64,000 bases of DNA from positions 86,485-150,484 of the forward strand of contig NZ_JSEP01000013.1 of assembly GCF_001624695.1 (NCBI RefSeq), read 5' to 3'. This document shows positions 52,033 through 61,581 of this stretch, piece after piece. The notes under the pieces are model-generated. The model was not told the DNA's origin, ran no database searches, and saw nothing but the letters and a program-made list of their open reading frames with translations. The translations under genes were made by a program, and so were the position numbers. Source of the stretch: Labrenzia sp. OB1 (GTDB lineage: Bacteria; Pseudomonadota; Alphaproteobacteria; Rhizobiales; Stappiaceae). Position 1 is the first letter of the stretch, and each line of letters begins with the position of its first letter.

Positions 52033-55000
52033 ATGGATGTGGTTTCAGGCGCGGTACAGTTAGGTTCAAGCAAGTTTTTTGATCGCTTGACGGGCGGAGT
52101 GCTCGTCGCCGGTTTCATTCGGTCGTTTCTGGCCGCGTTGCTAAGTGTTTTTGTTCTTGGCACAATCGATATGCAAAGTGCCAGGGCGGCGTGGGACGAT
52201 TGTACCGGCCTGACGGTTACAACCGGCGGCGACCTGACGCTCGACGTGACCGCCGACACCTGCTCTCTGACGAATACCTTCCCGGGAACGAACAACTATA
52301 TCAATTTCAATGCGGGAAGCGGGTCTTCGGTTACGATCGACCTCATCGGTATCGACGATCCTGCCGGAGACTTTTCGTCCATATCCATCGTTCATGATGG
52401 GGGCACCGACAACATTACCGATGGCTCGAGCTTTGGCCAGGCAAACGACTTCAGCAACACCTACAACTGCTCCGCAGGCTGTATAGTTTCGGGAAACTAT
52501 AGTGCCGCGCCGATCAGTGGGGCGTTTTCGGTTACATATACCCAAAACGCAGGTTCCGGCTCGCTAGGCGCCGCCACTTCGCCCGAGATTTCCGTTTCCG
52601 CCGATATCGGTGGGGCTGTTACGGATGGCGGCACCAATGCGCAGGGCAGCCGGACCGCCGGATCGGCAACGACGGTGACCTACACGGTGACCAACACGGG
52701 GACGGGCGACCTGACCATTGCAACCGCGACGAGCTCGTCTTTGAGCAATGTCACGGTCAATTCGATCGGAGCGCCTGGCTCGACAACGGTCACGAACGGC
52801 GGCGGCACGACGACATTCACGGTGCAGTATACGCCGACGCTGGCGGGAGCGTTTTCCTTCAATGTGTCCTTCGTCAACGACGATGGTGACGAGAATCCGT
52901 TCAATTTCACCGTCAGCGGGACGGCGACCGGTACGCCCGAGATTTCCGTTTCCGCCGATATTGGCGGGGCTGTTTCCGATGGCGGCACGAACGCGCAGGG
53001 AAGTCAGACCGCCGGATCGGCAACGACGGTGACCTACACGGTGAGCAACACGGGTACGGACGACCTGACCATCGCAACCGCGACGAGCTCGTCTTTGAGC
53101 AATGTCACTGTCAATTCGATCGGAGCGCCTGGCTCGACAACGGTCACGGGCGGCGGCGGTACGACGACATTCACGGTGCAGTATACGCCGACACTGGCGG
53201 GAGCGTTTTCCTTCAATGTGTCCTTCGTCAACGACGATGGTGACGAGAATCCGTTCAATTTCACCGTCAGCGGGACGGCGACCGGTACGCCCGAGATTTC
53301 CGTTTCCGCCGATATCGGCGGGGCTGTTTCCGATGGCGGCACGAACGCGCAGGGAAGTCGGACCGCCGGATCGGCAACGACGGTGACCTACACGGTGAGC
53401 AACACGGGAACGGACGACCTGACCATCGCAACCGCGACGAGCTCGTCTACGACCAATGTCACGGTGAACTCGATCGGAGCGCCAGGCTCGACGACTGTCG
53501 CGAACAGCGGTGGTACGACGACATTCACGGTGCAGTATACGCCGACGCTGGCGGGAGCGTTTTCGTTCGATGTGTCCTTCGTCAACGACGATGGTGACGA
53601 GAATCCGTTCAATTTCACCGTCAGCGGGACGGCGACCGGTACGCCCGAGATTTCCGTTTCCGCCGACATCGGCGGGGCTGTTTCCGATGGCGGCACGAAC
53701 GCGCAGGGAAGTCGGGCCGCCGGATCGGCAACGACGGTGACCTATACGGTGAGCAACACGGGAACGGGCGACCTGACCATCGCAACCGCGACGAGTTCGT
53801 CTTTGAGCAATGTCACGGTGAATTCGATCGGAGCGCCTGGCTCGACAACGGTCACGGGCGGCGGCGGCACGACGACATTCACGGTGCAATATACGCCGAC
53901 GCTGGCGGGAGCGTTTTCCTTCAACGTGTCCTTCGTCAACGACGATAGTGACGAGAATCCATTCAATTTCACCGTCAGCGGAACAGGATCGGGCAATCCG
54001 GAAATTTCCGTTTCCGCCGATATCGGCGGGGCTGTTACGGATGGCGGAACCAATGCGCAGGGCAGCCAGACTGCCGGGTCAGCCGTTACGGTGACCTACA
54101 CGGTGAGCAACACGGGAACGGACGACCTGACCATCGCAACCGCGACGAGTTCGGCTGCAAGCAATGTCACTGTCAATTCGGTCGGAGCACCCGGCTCGAC
54201 GACGGTTGCGGGCGGCGGCAGCACGACGACATTCGCGGTGCAGTATACGCCGACACTGGCGGGGGCATTTTCCTTCAACCTGTCGTTCGTCAACGACGAT
54301 GGTGACGAAAATCCGTTCAATTTCACCGTCAGCGGGACGGCGACCGGTACGCCCGAGATTTCCGTTTCCGCCGATATCGGCGGGGCTGTTACGGATGGCG
54401 GCACCAATGCGCAAGGCAACCAGGCTGTCGCCTCCGCAACGACGGTGACCTACACGGTGAGCAACACGGGAACGGACGACCTGACCATCGCAACGGCGAC
54501 GAGTTCGTCTTTGAGCAATGTCACGGTGAATTCGATCGGAGCGCCTGGCTCGACAACGGTTACGGGCGGCGGCGGCACGACGACATTCACGGTGCAATAT
54601 ACGCCGACGCTGGCGGGAGCGTTTTCCTTCGATGTGTCCTTCGTCAACGACGATGGTGACGAGAATCCGTTCAATTTCACCGTCAGCGGAACAGGTGTCG
54701 GAGCGCCCGAGATCTCCGTTTCTGCCGATATCGGCGGGGCTGTTTCCGATGGCGGCACGAACGCGCAGGGAAGTCGGACCGCGGGATCGGCCGTCACGGT
54801 GACCTACACGGTGAGCAACACGGGAACGGACGACCTGACCATCGCAACCGCGACGAGTTCGTCTTTGAGCAATGTCACGGTGAACTCGATCGGAGCGCCT
54901 GGCTCGACGACTGTCGCGAGCAGCGGCGGCACGACGACATTCACGGTGCAGTATACGCCGACGCTGGCGGGAGCGTTTTCGTTCGATGTGTCCTTCGTCA

Positions 55001-56982
55001 ACGACGATGGTGACGAGAATCCGTTCAATTTCACCGTCAGCGGGACGGCGACCGGTGAGCCCGAGATTTCCGTTTCCGCCGATATCGGCGGGGCTGTTTC
55101 CGATGGTGGAACCAATGCGCAGGGCAGCCAGACCGCGGGATCGGCCGTCACGGTGACCTATACGGTGAGCAACACGGGAACGGACGACCTGACCATCGCA
55201 ACCGCGACGAGTTCGGCTGCAAGCAATGTCACTGTCAATTCGGTCGGAGCACCCGGCTCGACGACGGTTGCGGGCGGCGGCAGCACGACGACATTCGCGG
55301 TGCAGTATACGCCGACACTGGCGGGGGCATTTTCCTTCAACCTGTCGTTCGTCAACGACGACGGTGACGAGAATCCGTTCAATTTCACCGTTAGCGGCAG
55401 CGCCAGCGTCGGGGCCTCCACGCTGGTGGCAACTTCAGGCTCCGGGCAGGCTGCCGAAATCGAGACCCAGTTCGACAATGTGCTGGTGGCGACCGTGACA
55501 GATGGCGGCGGCAACGGTGTCGCGGGTGTCGACGTCACCTTTACCGCGCCGTCAACGGGGGCTTCGCTGACCTTTGCCGCAACCGGTACCCGTACGCAAA
55601 CTGTCACCTCCGCTGCGGACGGCACGGTGACAAGTTCGGTAATGACGGCAAATGATACGGCCTCCTCCTATCTGAGGGGCGGTGCTCTTGAATCTTATAG
55701 TGTCACGGCCAGCGCGACCGGCCTGACCAGCGTCAGCTTTTCGCTTACCAACGACCGGGATGCGGAAGCGGATATCCAGAAAACCAAGGAAGTCATCGCT
55801 TCCTTCGTGACTAGCCGCGCCAATGCCATCGTGTCGGGTCAACCGGACCTGGTCTCGCGGCTGACCGGTGGGCCTTTCGGACGGCAAAGTGGAAGCAATG
55901 GACTTAATTTCGATGTCACGCCCTATTCGCAGTCGGGGAATTTCCAGTTTTCCCTGAGAGCCTTCGCCAATGCGCTTCGCGCGGACAATCGTGGCGACGG
56001 CGCCGGGCAAGCAATGGCGTCCGTGGACCGGTCAGTTCAACCGCAGGCGGTCGGACCTGAGGATAGATATGCATCCTTCAACAATTTCAACACTTCCGGC
56101 ACGATGAGCTATACTGCTGTGGCCCCGACGACTGCTCCGCAAGACACACTTGCGATCCTGAGCGGCACCGAAGGGGAAGGCGCTGGCGGCGCGGCGCAGG
56201 ACACGCGATCCGGCTGGGATTTCTGGGCCCAGGGCAGTTACGCAATCACTGAAAACAACGATAGCGACAGTCAGACCGGTTTGGTCTTCGCCGGTGTCGA
56301 CTACCGCTACAAGGACCGTGCTGTCTTCGGTATCATGGGCCAACTCGACATAACCGACGAGACCAATGCGAGTGAGAATACGTCCGCCGACGGCGTCGGC
56401 TGGATGGCTGGTCCTTATGCGGTCGTCAGAGTGCATCAGAACTTCTATCTCGACGGTGTGTTCACCTATGGACAGTCCTACAATTCCGTGGACGCACTGG
56501 GGCTGTTCGAGGACGATTTCAGAACCCAGCGATTCCTGCTGCAGGGCGGACTGACCGGTGACTTCAAAGTCGACAAACACACGAGGGTCAGTCCCTTCGT
56601 GCGACTGACCTATTATTACGAGGAGCAGGAAAGTTATACCGATACGCTCGGCCGCCTGATCCCTTCGCAGGATTTCGACCTTGGACGGATCGAGTTCGGC
56701 CCGAAGATTTCCTGGGACCTCATGCTTGACGACAGCATTCTGTTTTCGCCGTTTCTGTCGCTTTCCGGGATCTATGACTTCAACAAGCTGCAAGACGATT
56801 CACCCAGCGACGCGACGCTGGCTTCTTCCGATCAGGACCTGCGCGCCCGGCTGGAAGCCGGCGCCGGCTTCCTTATCCCCAGCCGCAATATCCGGATTTC
56901 AGGAGAAGGTTTCTTTGACGGTATCGGTGCATCTGATTTCCGCTCTTATGGCGCGACCGTGAGTGTCACGATCCCGTTCTGA
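52033..56982 (+). CDS. Autotransporter with eight 118-residue Ig-like repeats
   Basis: About 1649 residues. Start uncertain: ATG 52033 gives a signal-anchor (GVLVAGFIRSFLAALLSVFV, then AQSARA-like cleavage before AWDDC); a TTG at 51958 is in frame. The passenger has eight tandem repeats of 118 residues, each starting PEISVSADIGGAV and ending FNFTVSGTATGT, of the choice-of-anchor D/Ig-like type. Next comes a Big_1-like domain (ASTLVATSGSGQ... through ...SVSFSLTNDRD). The last 280 residues are an autotransporter beta-barrel ending TIPF. Likely a surface adhesin; the repeats form a stalk. Confidence 0.88.
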   Translation: MDVVSGAVQLGSSKFFDRLTGGVLVAGFIRSFLAALLSVFVLGTIDMQSARAAWDDCTGLTVTTGGDLTLDVTADTCSLTNTFPGTNNYINFNAGSGSSVTIDLIGIDDPAGDFSSISIVHDGGTDNITDGSSFGQANDFSNTYNCSAGCIVSGNYSAAPISGAFSVTYTQNAGSGSLGAATSPEISVSADIGGAVTDGGTNAQGSRTAGSATTVTYTVTNTGTGDLTIATATSSSLSNVTVNSIGAPGSTTVTNGGGTTTFTVQYTPTLAGAFSFNVSFVNDDGDENPFNFTVSGTATGTPEISVSADIGGAVSDGGTNAQGSQTAGSATTVTYTVSNTGTDDLTIATATSSSLSNVTVNSIGAPGSTTVTGGGGTTTFTVQYTPTLAGAFSFNVSFVNDDGDENPFNFTVSGTATGTPEISVSADIGGAVSDGGTNAQGSRTAGSATTVTYTVSNTGTDDLTIATATSSSTTNVTVNSIGAPGSTTVANSGGTTTFTVQYTPTLAGAFSFDVSFVNDDGDENPFNFTVSGTATGTPEISVSADIGGAVSDGGTNAQGSRAAGSATTVTYTVSNTGTGDLTIATATSSSLSNVTVNSIGAPGSTTVTGGGGTTTFTVQYTPTLAGAFSFNVSFVNDDSDENPFNFTVSGTGSGNPEISVSADIGGAVTDGGTNAQGSQTAGSAVTVTYTVSNTGTDDLTIATATSSAASNVTVNSVGAPGSTTVAGGGSTTTFAVQYTPTLAGAFSFNLSFVNDDGDENPFNFTVSGTATGTPEISVSADIGGAVTDGGTNAQGNQAVASATTVTYTVSNTGTDDLTIATATSSSLSNVTVNSIGAPGSTTVTGGGGTTTFTVQYTPTLAGAFSFDVSFVNDDGDENPFNFTVSGTGVGAPEISVSADIGGAVSDGGTNAQGSRTAGSAVTVTYTVSNTGTDDLTIATATSSSLSNVTVNSIGAPGSTTVASSGGTTTFTVQYTPTLAGAFSFDVSFVNDDGDENPFNFTVSGTATGEPEISVSADIGGAVSDGGTNAQGSQTAGSAVTVTYTVSNTGTDDLTIATATSSAASNVTVNSVGAPGSTTVAGGGSTTTFAVQYTPTLAGAFSFNLSFVNDDGDENPFNFTVSGSASVGASTLVATSGSGQAAEIETQFDNVLVATVTDGGGNGVAGVDVTFTAPSTGASLTFAATGTRTQTVTSAADGTVTSSVMTANDTASSYLRGGALESYSVTASATGLTSVSFSLTNDRDAEADIQKTKEVIASFVTSRANAIVSGQPDLVSRLTGGPFGRQSGSNGLNFDVTPYSQSGNFQFSLRAFANALRADNRGDGAGQAMASVDRSVQPQAVGPEDRYASFNNFNTSGTMSYTAVAPTTAPQDTLAILSGTEGEGAGGAAQDTRSGWDFWAQGSYAITENNDSDSQTGLVFAGVDYRYKDRAVFGIMGQLDITDETNASENTSADGVGWMAGPYAVVRVHQNFYLDGVFTYGQSYNSVDALGLFEDDFRTQRFLLQGGLTGDFKVDKHTRVSPFVRLTYYYEEQESYTDTLGRLIPSQDFDLGRIEFGPKISWDLMLDDSILFSPFLSLSGIYDFNKLQDDSPSDATLASSDQDLRARLEAGAGFLIPSRNIRISGEGFFDGIGASDFRSYGATVSVTIPF
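52582..55413 (+). repeat. Eight tandem 354-bp repeats
   Basis: Exact period 354 bp (118 codons); repeats begin at 52582 and then every 354 bases to 55060. Copies are highly similar in DNA sequence, with small differences such as LSN, TTN or AASN at the same place. Copies 5 and 8 share 200 identical bases (54100-54299 and 55162-55361) while copies 6 and 7 differ there, pointing to gene conversion or unequal crossing-over. Confidence 0.92.
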
Positions 56983-57218
56983 CGAACATGCCTTGCTCGG
57001 TCACGCGAGGATCTTTTGCCGGGTGCCAAAGAAAACAGCCCTGGAACGCATAATCCGGCAGGCCGGTGATCCGTCTGGCCGGAAAGGCCTTTCTGAAAAC
57101 TCAAGTCTAAACAGGTGCTTCAGGATGGCGCCGGTGCTGGACAGGTTCGTCAAAACAGGCTTAAAACCGGTCCTATCAGGTTAACTTGGGAGAATGCGGC
57201 CAAGACGCAGAACTGCTT

Positions 57219-57605
57219 TCAGGCAGCCGCGATCACCTCAATCTCGATCTTCCAGTCTTCCGAGAGCGTTTGCGCGACGATCGCGGTTGTCGGCACACGC
57301 CTTTCGCCAAGAGCGGCCAGCCGGGCCTGCTGATTTTGCACCGCGTAGGCAGGGTCCCTCATGTAGGATGTTACGCGGACGATGTTGTCCGTGGTCATTT
57401 GCGCTTCCGAGAGAATGTGACGGATGTTCGACCAGACACAGGTGAGCTGTTCCTCCAGAGTGCCTGGAGCTGTACCGTCCGCCTTCAGGCCCATGGTGCC
57501 GCTCAGATAGAGGATGCGCTGCGCGCCGGTCAGTTCGACGGCGTGAACATAGTCGCCGGTTGCCGGATAGATGCCGCTCACCGGATTGACAATTCTCTCT
57601 TGCAT
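57219..57605 (-). CDS. RidA (YjgF/YER057c/UK114) family protein
   Basis: 128 residues, close to the usual length. Family features GTMGLKADGTAPGTLEEQLT and the late Arg/Glu region (MRDPAY, WKIEIEVIAAA) are clear. Such proteins hydrolyse reactive enamines/imines or similar intermediates from amino-acid breakdown. Divergent from an Lrp-type gene with a palindrome between; probably regulated by it. Confidence 0.88.
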   Translation of the reverse strand: MQERIVNPVSGIYPATGDYVHAVELTGAQRILYLSGTMGLKADGTAPGTLEEQLTCVWSNIRHILSEAQMTTDNIVRVTSYMRDPAYAVQNQQARLAALGERRVPTTAIVAQTLSEDWKIEIEVIAAA

Positions 57606-57634
57606 GCTGAATTTCCTTTTTATTTTGTCTGATA

Positions 57635-57655
57635 TTGCCGATCAAAATTCGGCAA
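57635..57655. promoter_or_regulatory. Palindromic operator between RidA and Lrp genes
   Basis: Perfect 7-bp arms TTGCCGA (57635-57641) and TCGGCAA (57649-57655) with a 7-bp AT-rich spacer, in the 70-bp divergent gap. Size and AT centre fit an Lrp/AsnC-type site, likely for the adjacent regulator. Confidence 0.7.
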
Positions 57656-57675
57656 GAATAGAGAAAGCAATCGGC

Positions 57676-58206
57676 ATGGTAGGAAAAACAGACGAGAGTC
57701 GCCGAAACCAATCGGCTAAGCGCCCGCTGGATGCGTTCGACCGAAAAATCTTAAGCGCATTGACGCGGGATGCGCGGCAGACCAATGCCGAAATCGGCGA
57801 AAGTGTGGGCCTGTCGCCACCGGCGGTATTCGAGCGGATCAAACGGTTGCGCGGAAACGGTGTGATTTCATCCGCTGCCGCCAGGCTGAATGGTGCTGCT
57901 GTCGGCAAACCGATGCTGACTTTTGTTCATGTGGATGCCGATGGATGGGGCAAGAGCCAGCGCATGATGAAGCTGCGCGATTTTCCGGAAGTTGAAGAGA
58001 TCCATTCCGTCGCAGGAGATACCTGTGTCGTCCTGAAGGTCCGGACCGCGGATCCGCAAGCGCTGGAGCATTTCCTGTCGCAGCTTTATGTACTGCCGGG
58101 TGTGCGCGGGACAAAAAGCTATGTGGTCCTGTCGACTTACCTGGAGCGGCCGGTGCAGGCGGACGTCACCGAAGACTGGCCGGCGATACCTATGCCACCG
58201 GTATAA
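57676..58206 (+). CDS. Lrp/AsnC-family regulator
   Basis: About 176 residues. HTH at about 18-60 (DRKILSALTRDARQTNAEIG, LSPPAVFERIKRLRGNGVI) and a RAM effector domain with GDTCVVLKVRTADPQALEHF. ATG 57676 is chosen with AGAGAAAG upstream; a longer frame runs into the RidA gene. It probably controls the divergent RidA gene in response to an amino acid. Confidence 0.88.
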   Translation: MVGKTDESRRNQSAKRPLDAFDRKILSALTRDARQTNAEIGESVGLSPPAVFERIKRLRGNGVISSAAARLNGAAVGKPMLTFVHVDADGWGKSQRMMKLRDFPEVEEIHSVAGDTCVVLKVRTADPQALEHFLSQLYVLPGVRGTKSYVVLSTYLERPVQADVTEDWPAIPMPPV

Positions 58207-58515
58207 ACAGGGTCAGCCTACCGGCCGGTATCTGTGAACCCTGGGGGGTTGCGTCGTTGCTGAAAACAACGGCCGCGACAGGTTGATAGGGTTGCTGATG
58301 AGCTTTTGGGTTGAGGCAAGAACAAAATAAGAACATTATTGCTGGGCAATGTCCGGTGCACTGCCCGGGTGTTACCACAGAGCAGTTTGGTTGAATTGAA
58401 TTCAGGAAACGGCCCGAATCCATTTGCAATTCAAACGCGGCCTCGGGCGTTTTCCCGAGACCATAAAGCCGTTCAAACGCAACACGCTTCAGGCGATGGC
58501 CAAAGGAGTAGGACC
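58207..58515. other. 309-bp gap holding repeat copy A
   Basis: No gene supported. Contains one copy of a roughly 111-bp repeat (58381-58491) that ends about 24 bases before the next start codon. Confidence 0.5.
58381..58491. repeat. Dispersed intergenic repeat, copy A
   Basis: About 111 bases aligning with 59007-59117 at roughly 70 percent by eye, nearly without gaps. Shared anchors: TTGAAT-GAATTC near the start, CAAACG, CTCGGGC and the end AACGCAACACGCT. Both copies are just upstream of a gene. Resembles rhizobial intergenic repeat elements in behaviour. Confidence 0.65.
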
Positions 58516-58911
58516 ATGATCCGTGCCTTCAAAGTAAAATACGCGATCTTCGCTCTTTTGATCCTCGGGGCAGGGTATGTTCTGGGATATTTTTTCGGGA
58601 GTATGCAGCCGTCGCCAAGCTATATCGCGGATCTGCAAACCATGCCGCTTCTTATGAATTCTCCGGAAGATGTGTCCGAACTGGTCAGGAGCCATCTGCC
58701 TGATGATCCTTATGAGGCATTTAAGATCGTCGCGAACTCGTCTGAGCAAATAAAAGCGTATTACAGCAAAGAATGTGAATGCGATTTAATCGTTCTGCAG
58801 AGATACGTAACAAGGCTTCCTCTGCCCGACAGAGAGCTGACTATTTATTTCAAGGTGAAAGATGGGAAACTTGATTTTGAAAGTGCAGATGTCGTGATCT
58901 GGTTCGTTTAG
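58516..58911 (+). CDS. Small membrane-anchored protein, unknown function
   Basis: 131 residues. One N-terminal TM helix (about 8-28, YAIFALLILGAGYVLGYFFG) then a periplasmic part with LVRSHLPDDPYEAF and ECECDLIVLQRYV, including two close Cys. AAAGGAGTAGG stands before ATG 58516. No family recognised. The single-copy context gives no role. Confidence 0.6.
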   Translation: MIRAFKVKYAIFALLILGAGYVLGYFFGSMQPSPSYIADLQTMPLLMNSPEDVSELVRSHLPDDPYEAFKIVANSSEQIKAYYSKECECDLIVLQRYVTRLPLPDRELTIYFKVKDGKLDFESADVVIWFV

Positions 58912-58918
58912 AAAATGG

Positions 58919-59230
58919 ACAGTTAAATTTATTCCTTAAGACGTTAATCCGGCAATCAAGATCGAGCAAAGGTGCTGGAGCGCCTTGCCCGAGGATCATG
59001 TGCTCGAGCAGGTCGATTTGAATGGAATTCGGGAAGTCGCTCGAACGCAATTGCGATGCAAACGCTGTCTCGGGCATCTTCGTGCTGCCATGAATCCCTT
59101 GAACGCAACACGCTCCAAATCTTGAAAACCAGTGAGTTTTCCAGAGCTTCCGCGCTCTGGACACAATCATTTTCTGAACGACCTCAAGCATATTCTTACA
59201 GGTCGGTGACCAAACTTGAGAAGGTGTTAG
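58919..59230. other. 310-bp gap with repeat copy B
   Basis: No gene supported. Holds repeat copy B at 59007-59117 and the leader of the tail-like module. Confidence 0.45.
59007..59117. repeat. Dispersed intergenic repeat, copy B
   Basis: Second copy of the repeat at 58381-58491, same length and orientation. The first 20-30 bases and the last 20 are the best conserved. Confidence 0.65.
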
Positions 59231-59977
59231 ATGGAAAAAATTGAAGTCGGTTACAACGCAATCGGCACGACTGGTAATCTGGCTCACCACAAGTTCATTC
59301 TTTACACGCGCGCGGATGGAAGCACGTTCCAGATACACGGTGGCGGTTCGAGAGATTACGGATACAGCCCGGTCGAAGAACTTGTCTCCAGCGGCGTGCC
59401 CGGTCTTGTCGGATTCGGGCATCTGTCTGCAAAGGTCTTCAAGTCTTCAGCCAAGCAACACGAGAATGCCCTTCTGGCTCCGCGGGAAGTCATTTTTGAA
59501 GGGGAGGATCTTTCCAGAACCTTCTTCAAGATGGCTGGGATGGCGCAGGGAATTGCCGAGCAAGAGAGCAAATATCACGCAGACTCAAATAACAGCAACA
59601 CACTGGTCGACCGGATCGTGCAGTGGTCCGGAGGACGGGCGCCGGATCTGGACGAAAAGCACTGGTCACCCGGCAGCCTTGAGGATCCGGAGTTCGATCC
59701 GGAATTCTTTTCCAAGTTGCCGCCGATCCTTTGGGGAAAGGACACATATTCCAAGCACAAGGATGTGGTTGGGCAGCTGTTCAAAAATACCGGAGAGGAT
59801 GCGGACGAAGAAGGCCTCCAGATTGAGGGCGCTCTCGATCCCCTGAAGACACCGCAGAGAGAAACTGACGGAGATCTGGCCGTCATGAAAGAGGCCGGTC
59901 GTATCGACTGGGGGGCATGGAGCGGGCGATGGACCGTACTGCGATCAACATGCAGTCCGTGGCCACCCGGGCGCTGA
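59231..59977 (+). CDS. Unknown protein upstream of collagen-like fibre
   Basis: 248 residues. N-terminal half has HHKFILYTRADGSTFQIHG (about 19-37) and an N-rich ADSNNSNTLVDRI near 117-129, a His...Asn-Ser-Asn layout seen in a group of secreted or phage-linked papain-like proteins, but assignment is weak. The C-terminus ends in a region overlapping the next gene by 49 bases in another frame. Probably the first gene of the tail-like module. Confidence 0.5.
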   Translation: MEKIEVGYNAIGTTGNLAHHKFILYTRADGSTFQIHGGGSRDYGYSPVEELVSSGVPGLVGFGHLSAKVFKSSAKQHENALLAPREVIFEGEDLSRTFFKMAGMAQGIAEQESKYHADSNNSNTLVDRIVQWSGGRAPDLDEKHWSPGSLEDPEFDPEFFSKLPPILWGKDTYSKHKDVVGQLFKNTGEDADEEGLQIEGALDPLKTPQRETDGDLAVMKEAGRIDWGAWSGRWTVLRSTCSPWPPGR

Positions 59978-61569
59978 TGGAAAAGGACGGCGGTTTCGAT
60001 CTGCTGGGAAGACGCGTGATCAATGGGATCGAAGCGGCGGACAATGGCGATCTGCCGACCCTTCAGCAAGTTCTGGAAATTGCCTCGCTGCCGGGAGCTC
60101 AAGGCCCCAAGGGACCGGTCGGCGACCAGGGCCCGACCGGACCGGCGGGTGCTCAAGGGCAGGAGGGGCCGCAAGGTCCACAGGGGGAGCGGGGTCCCCT
60201 CGGCTATGAAGGTCCGCGGGGGCCGACCGGATTGCAGGGACCGGAGGGGCCGCGAGGGCCGGAAGGACCGACGGGGCCGACGGGACTCCAAGGGCCGATC
60301 GGAACGCAAGGCCCCCAAGGGCCGGAAGGACCGGTGGGCAAGTCCTTCGATCCGGACGCTTCCGGTCTTACAGCGGACAGGAGCGCTTACAATGCGGAAC
60401 CAGCCAATTTTTCGTTTCTCGATGTCGAGAAAGGCACGGTCTATTTCAAACTTTCCAATGACATAGGTGCATGGTCGGACGGGGTTCCCTTTGGCCGCGG
60501 CCCTCAAGGACTGCAGGGCGCACAAGGTATTCAGGGACCCGCAGGCCCGGTGGGTATGGTCCACCGGGGAAACTGGTCAAGTTCGCAAAGCTATGACGTG
60601 AGCGATACCGTTTCCCACGATGGATCATATTATATTTGCGTTGCGGCCCATACGAATGTTCTGCCGGAAGATGCGGCGGCAGAGTGGGACATCGTATCCT
60701 CAAAAGGCGAACGCGGTCTGCAGGGGCAACAGGGCATTCAGGGACCCGAAGGCCCCCAGGGAATCCAGGGCCCGGAGGGTATTCAGGGGCCGACGGGTGA
60801 TACCGGCGCTCAAGGCCCTACGGGAGCACAAGGTCCGCAGGGGCTGCAGGGCGACCCTGGTCTGATTTACCGTGGGATGTGGTCCTCCGGCGAGACCTAC
60901 AATTCCGACGAAACTGTAACCTATAACGGCTCGGCCTATATCTCGCTGACGGTCAACATCGGCCAGAACCCCAGCACATCCCCCGATGACTGGGGACTGC
61001 TGTCCGCCAAGGGCGATACCGGCGCGACGGGGGCGGCCGGACCGCAGGGCATACAGGGGCCTGGCGGTTCGACCAGCTATGACGCGGGTACGCTGGACGG
61101 CTTGAACAGCACGCAGTTTGTACGCTCGGATACCAACGACACGATGTCGGGGACTTACACCGTGACAGGAAATCTTACGGTGCAGGGAAATTGCTACATC
61201 GGCAAAAACGGTGGCAGCGACAGCAACGCCCACTTCTATGACGACAACAGCAATACTTGGAGGTCGTTGCAGTGGGATGACAGTGCTAACCATTTTCGGT
61301 TTGAAGATAATAGTGGCTCTTTTTGGAAAGTTTCGGGAATATCGGACACTTCATCGTCAGGTTCTACAAATTTTCCTGTCGGTCATGTCATTGATGTTGC
61401 AGGTGGGGGCACGAACTACAATATAAATTCAAGTATTCCAGCTAGAACTTCAAACTCTCTTTTTTATGGTGTAAGTGGCGGTTCGGCACTCTCCGGAACA
61501 TGGCGAGCTCGGGGTCGTATCGAGGTTAACAGTTCAAACCGATTTTATGTTTGCCAACGAGTAGCGTAA
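59929..61569 (+). CDS. Collagen-like phage-tail-type fibre protein
   Basis: About 546 residues. ATG 59929 has GGAG six bases upstream; an ATG four codons earlier is less well placed. After an N-terminal helical part come Gly-X-Y blocks (longest at bases 60088-60345, more at 60500-60550, 60700-60860 and 61010-61065) separated by two CBM5/12-like units: [20 protein letters not shown] and [20 protein letters not shown]. The C-terminal 150 codons become AT-rich with different codon use, as in exchangeable fibre tips. It follows the unknown gene and precedes an XkdW-like gene. Confidence 0.75.
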   Translation: MDRTAINMQSVATRALMEKDGGFDLLGRRVINGIEAADNGDLPTLQQVLEIASLPGAQGPKGPVGDQGPTGPAGAQGQEGPQGPQGERGPLGYEGPRGPTGLQGPEGPRGPEGPTGPTGLQGPIGTQGPQGPEGPVGKSFDPDASGLTADRSAYNAEPANFSFLDVEKGTVYFKLSNDIGAWSDGVPFGRGPQGLQGAQGIQGPAGPVGMVHRGNWSSSQSYDVSDTVSHDGSYYICVAAHTNVLPEDAAAEWDIVSSKGERGLQGQQGIQGPEGPQGIQGPEGIQGPTGDTGAQGPTGAQGPQGLQGDPGLIYRGMWSSGETYNSDETVTYNGSAYISLTVNIGQNPSTSPDDWGLLSAKGDTGATGAAGPQGIQGPGGSTSYDAGTLDGLNSTQFVRSDTNDTMSGTYTVTGNLTVQGNCYIGKNGGSDSNAHFYDDNSNTWRSLQWDDSANHFRFEDNSGSFWKVSGISDTSSSGSTNFPVGHVIDVAGGGTNYNINSSIPARTSNSLFYGVSGGSALSGTWRARGRIEVNSSNRFYVCQRVA

Positions 61570-61581
61570 GGAGAGTTGAAT

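Noticed and set aside
52564..53889. Arg-rich minus-strand open frame in the repeat region
   Set aside because: It is the reverse of the 354-bp repeats and repeats itself with the same period.
52582..55413. Possible CRISPR or satellite DNA
   Set aside because: The repeats are coding, in frame, and continuous with a signal peptide and a beta-barrel.
58381..59117. A pair of tRNA genes
   Set aside because: No cloverleaf or T-loop motif; length is 111 bases and the copies differ too much for tRNA.
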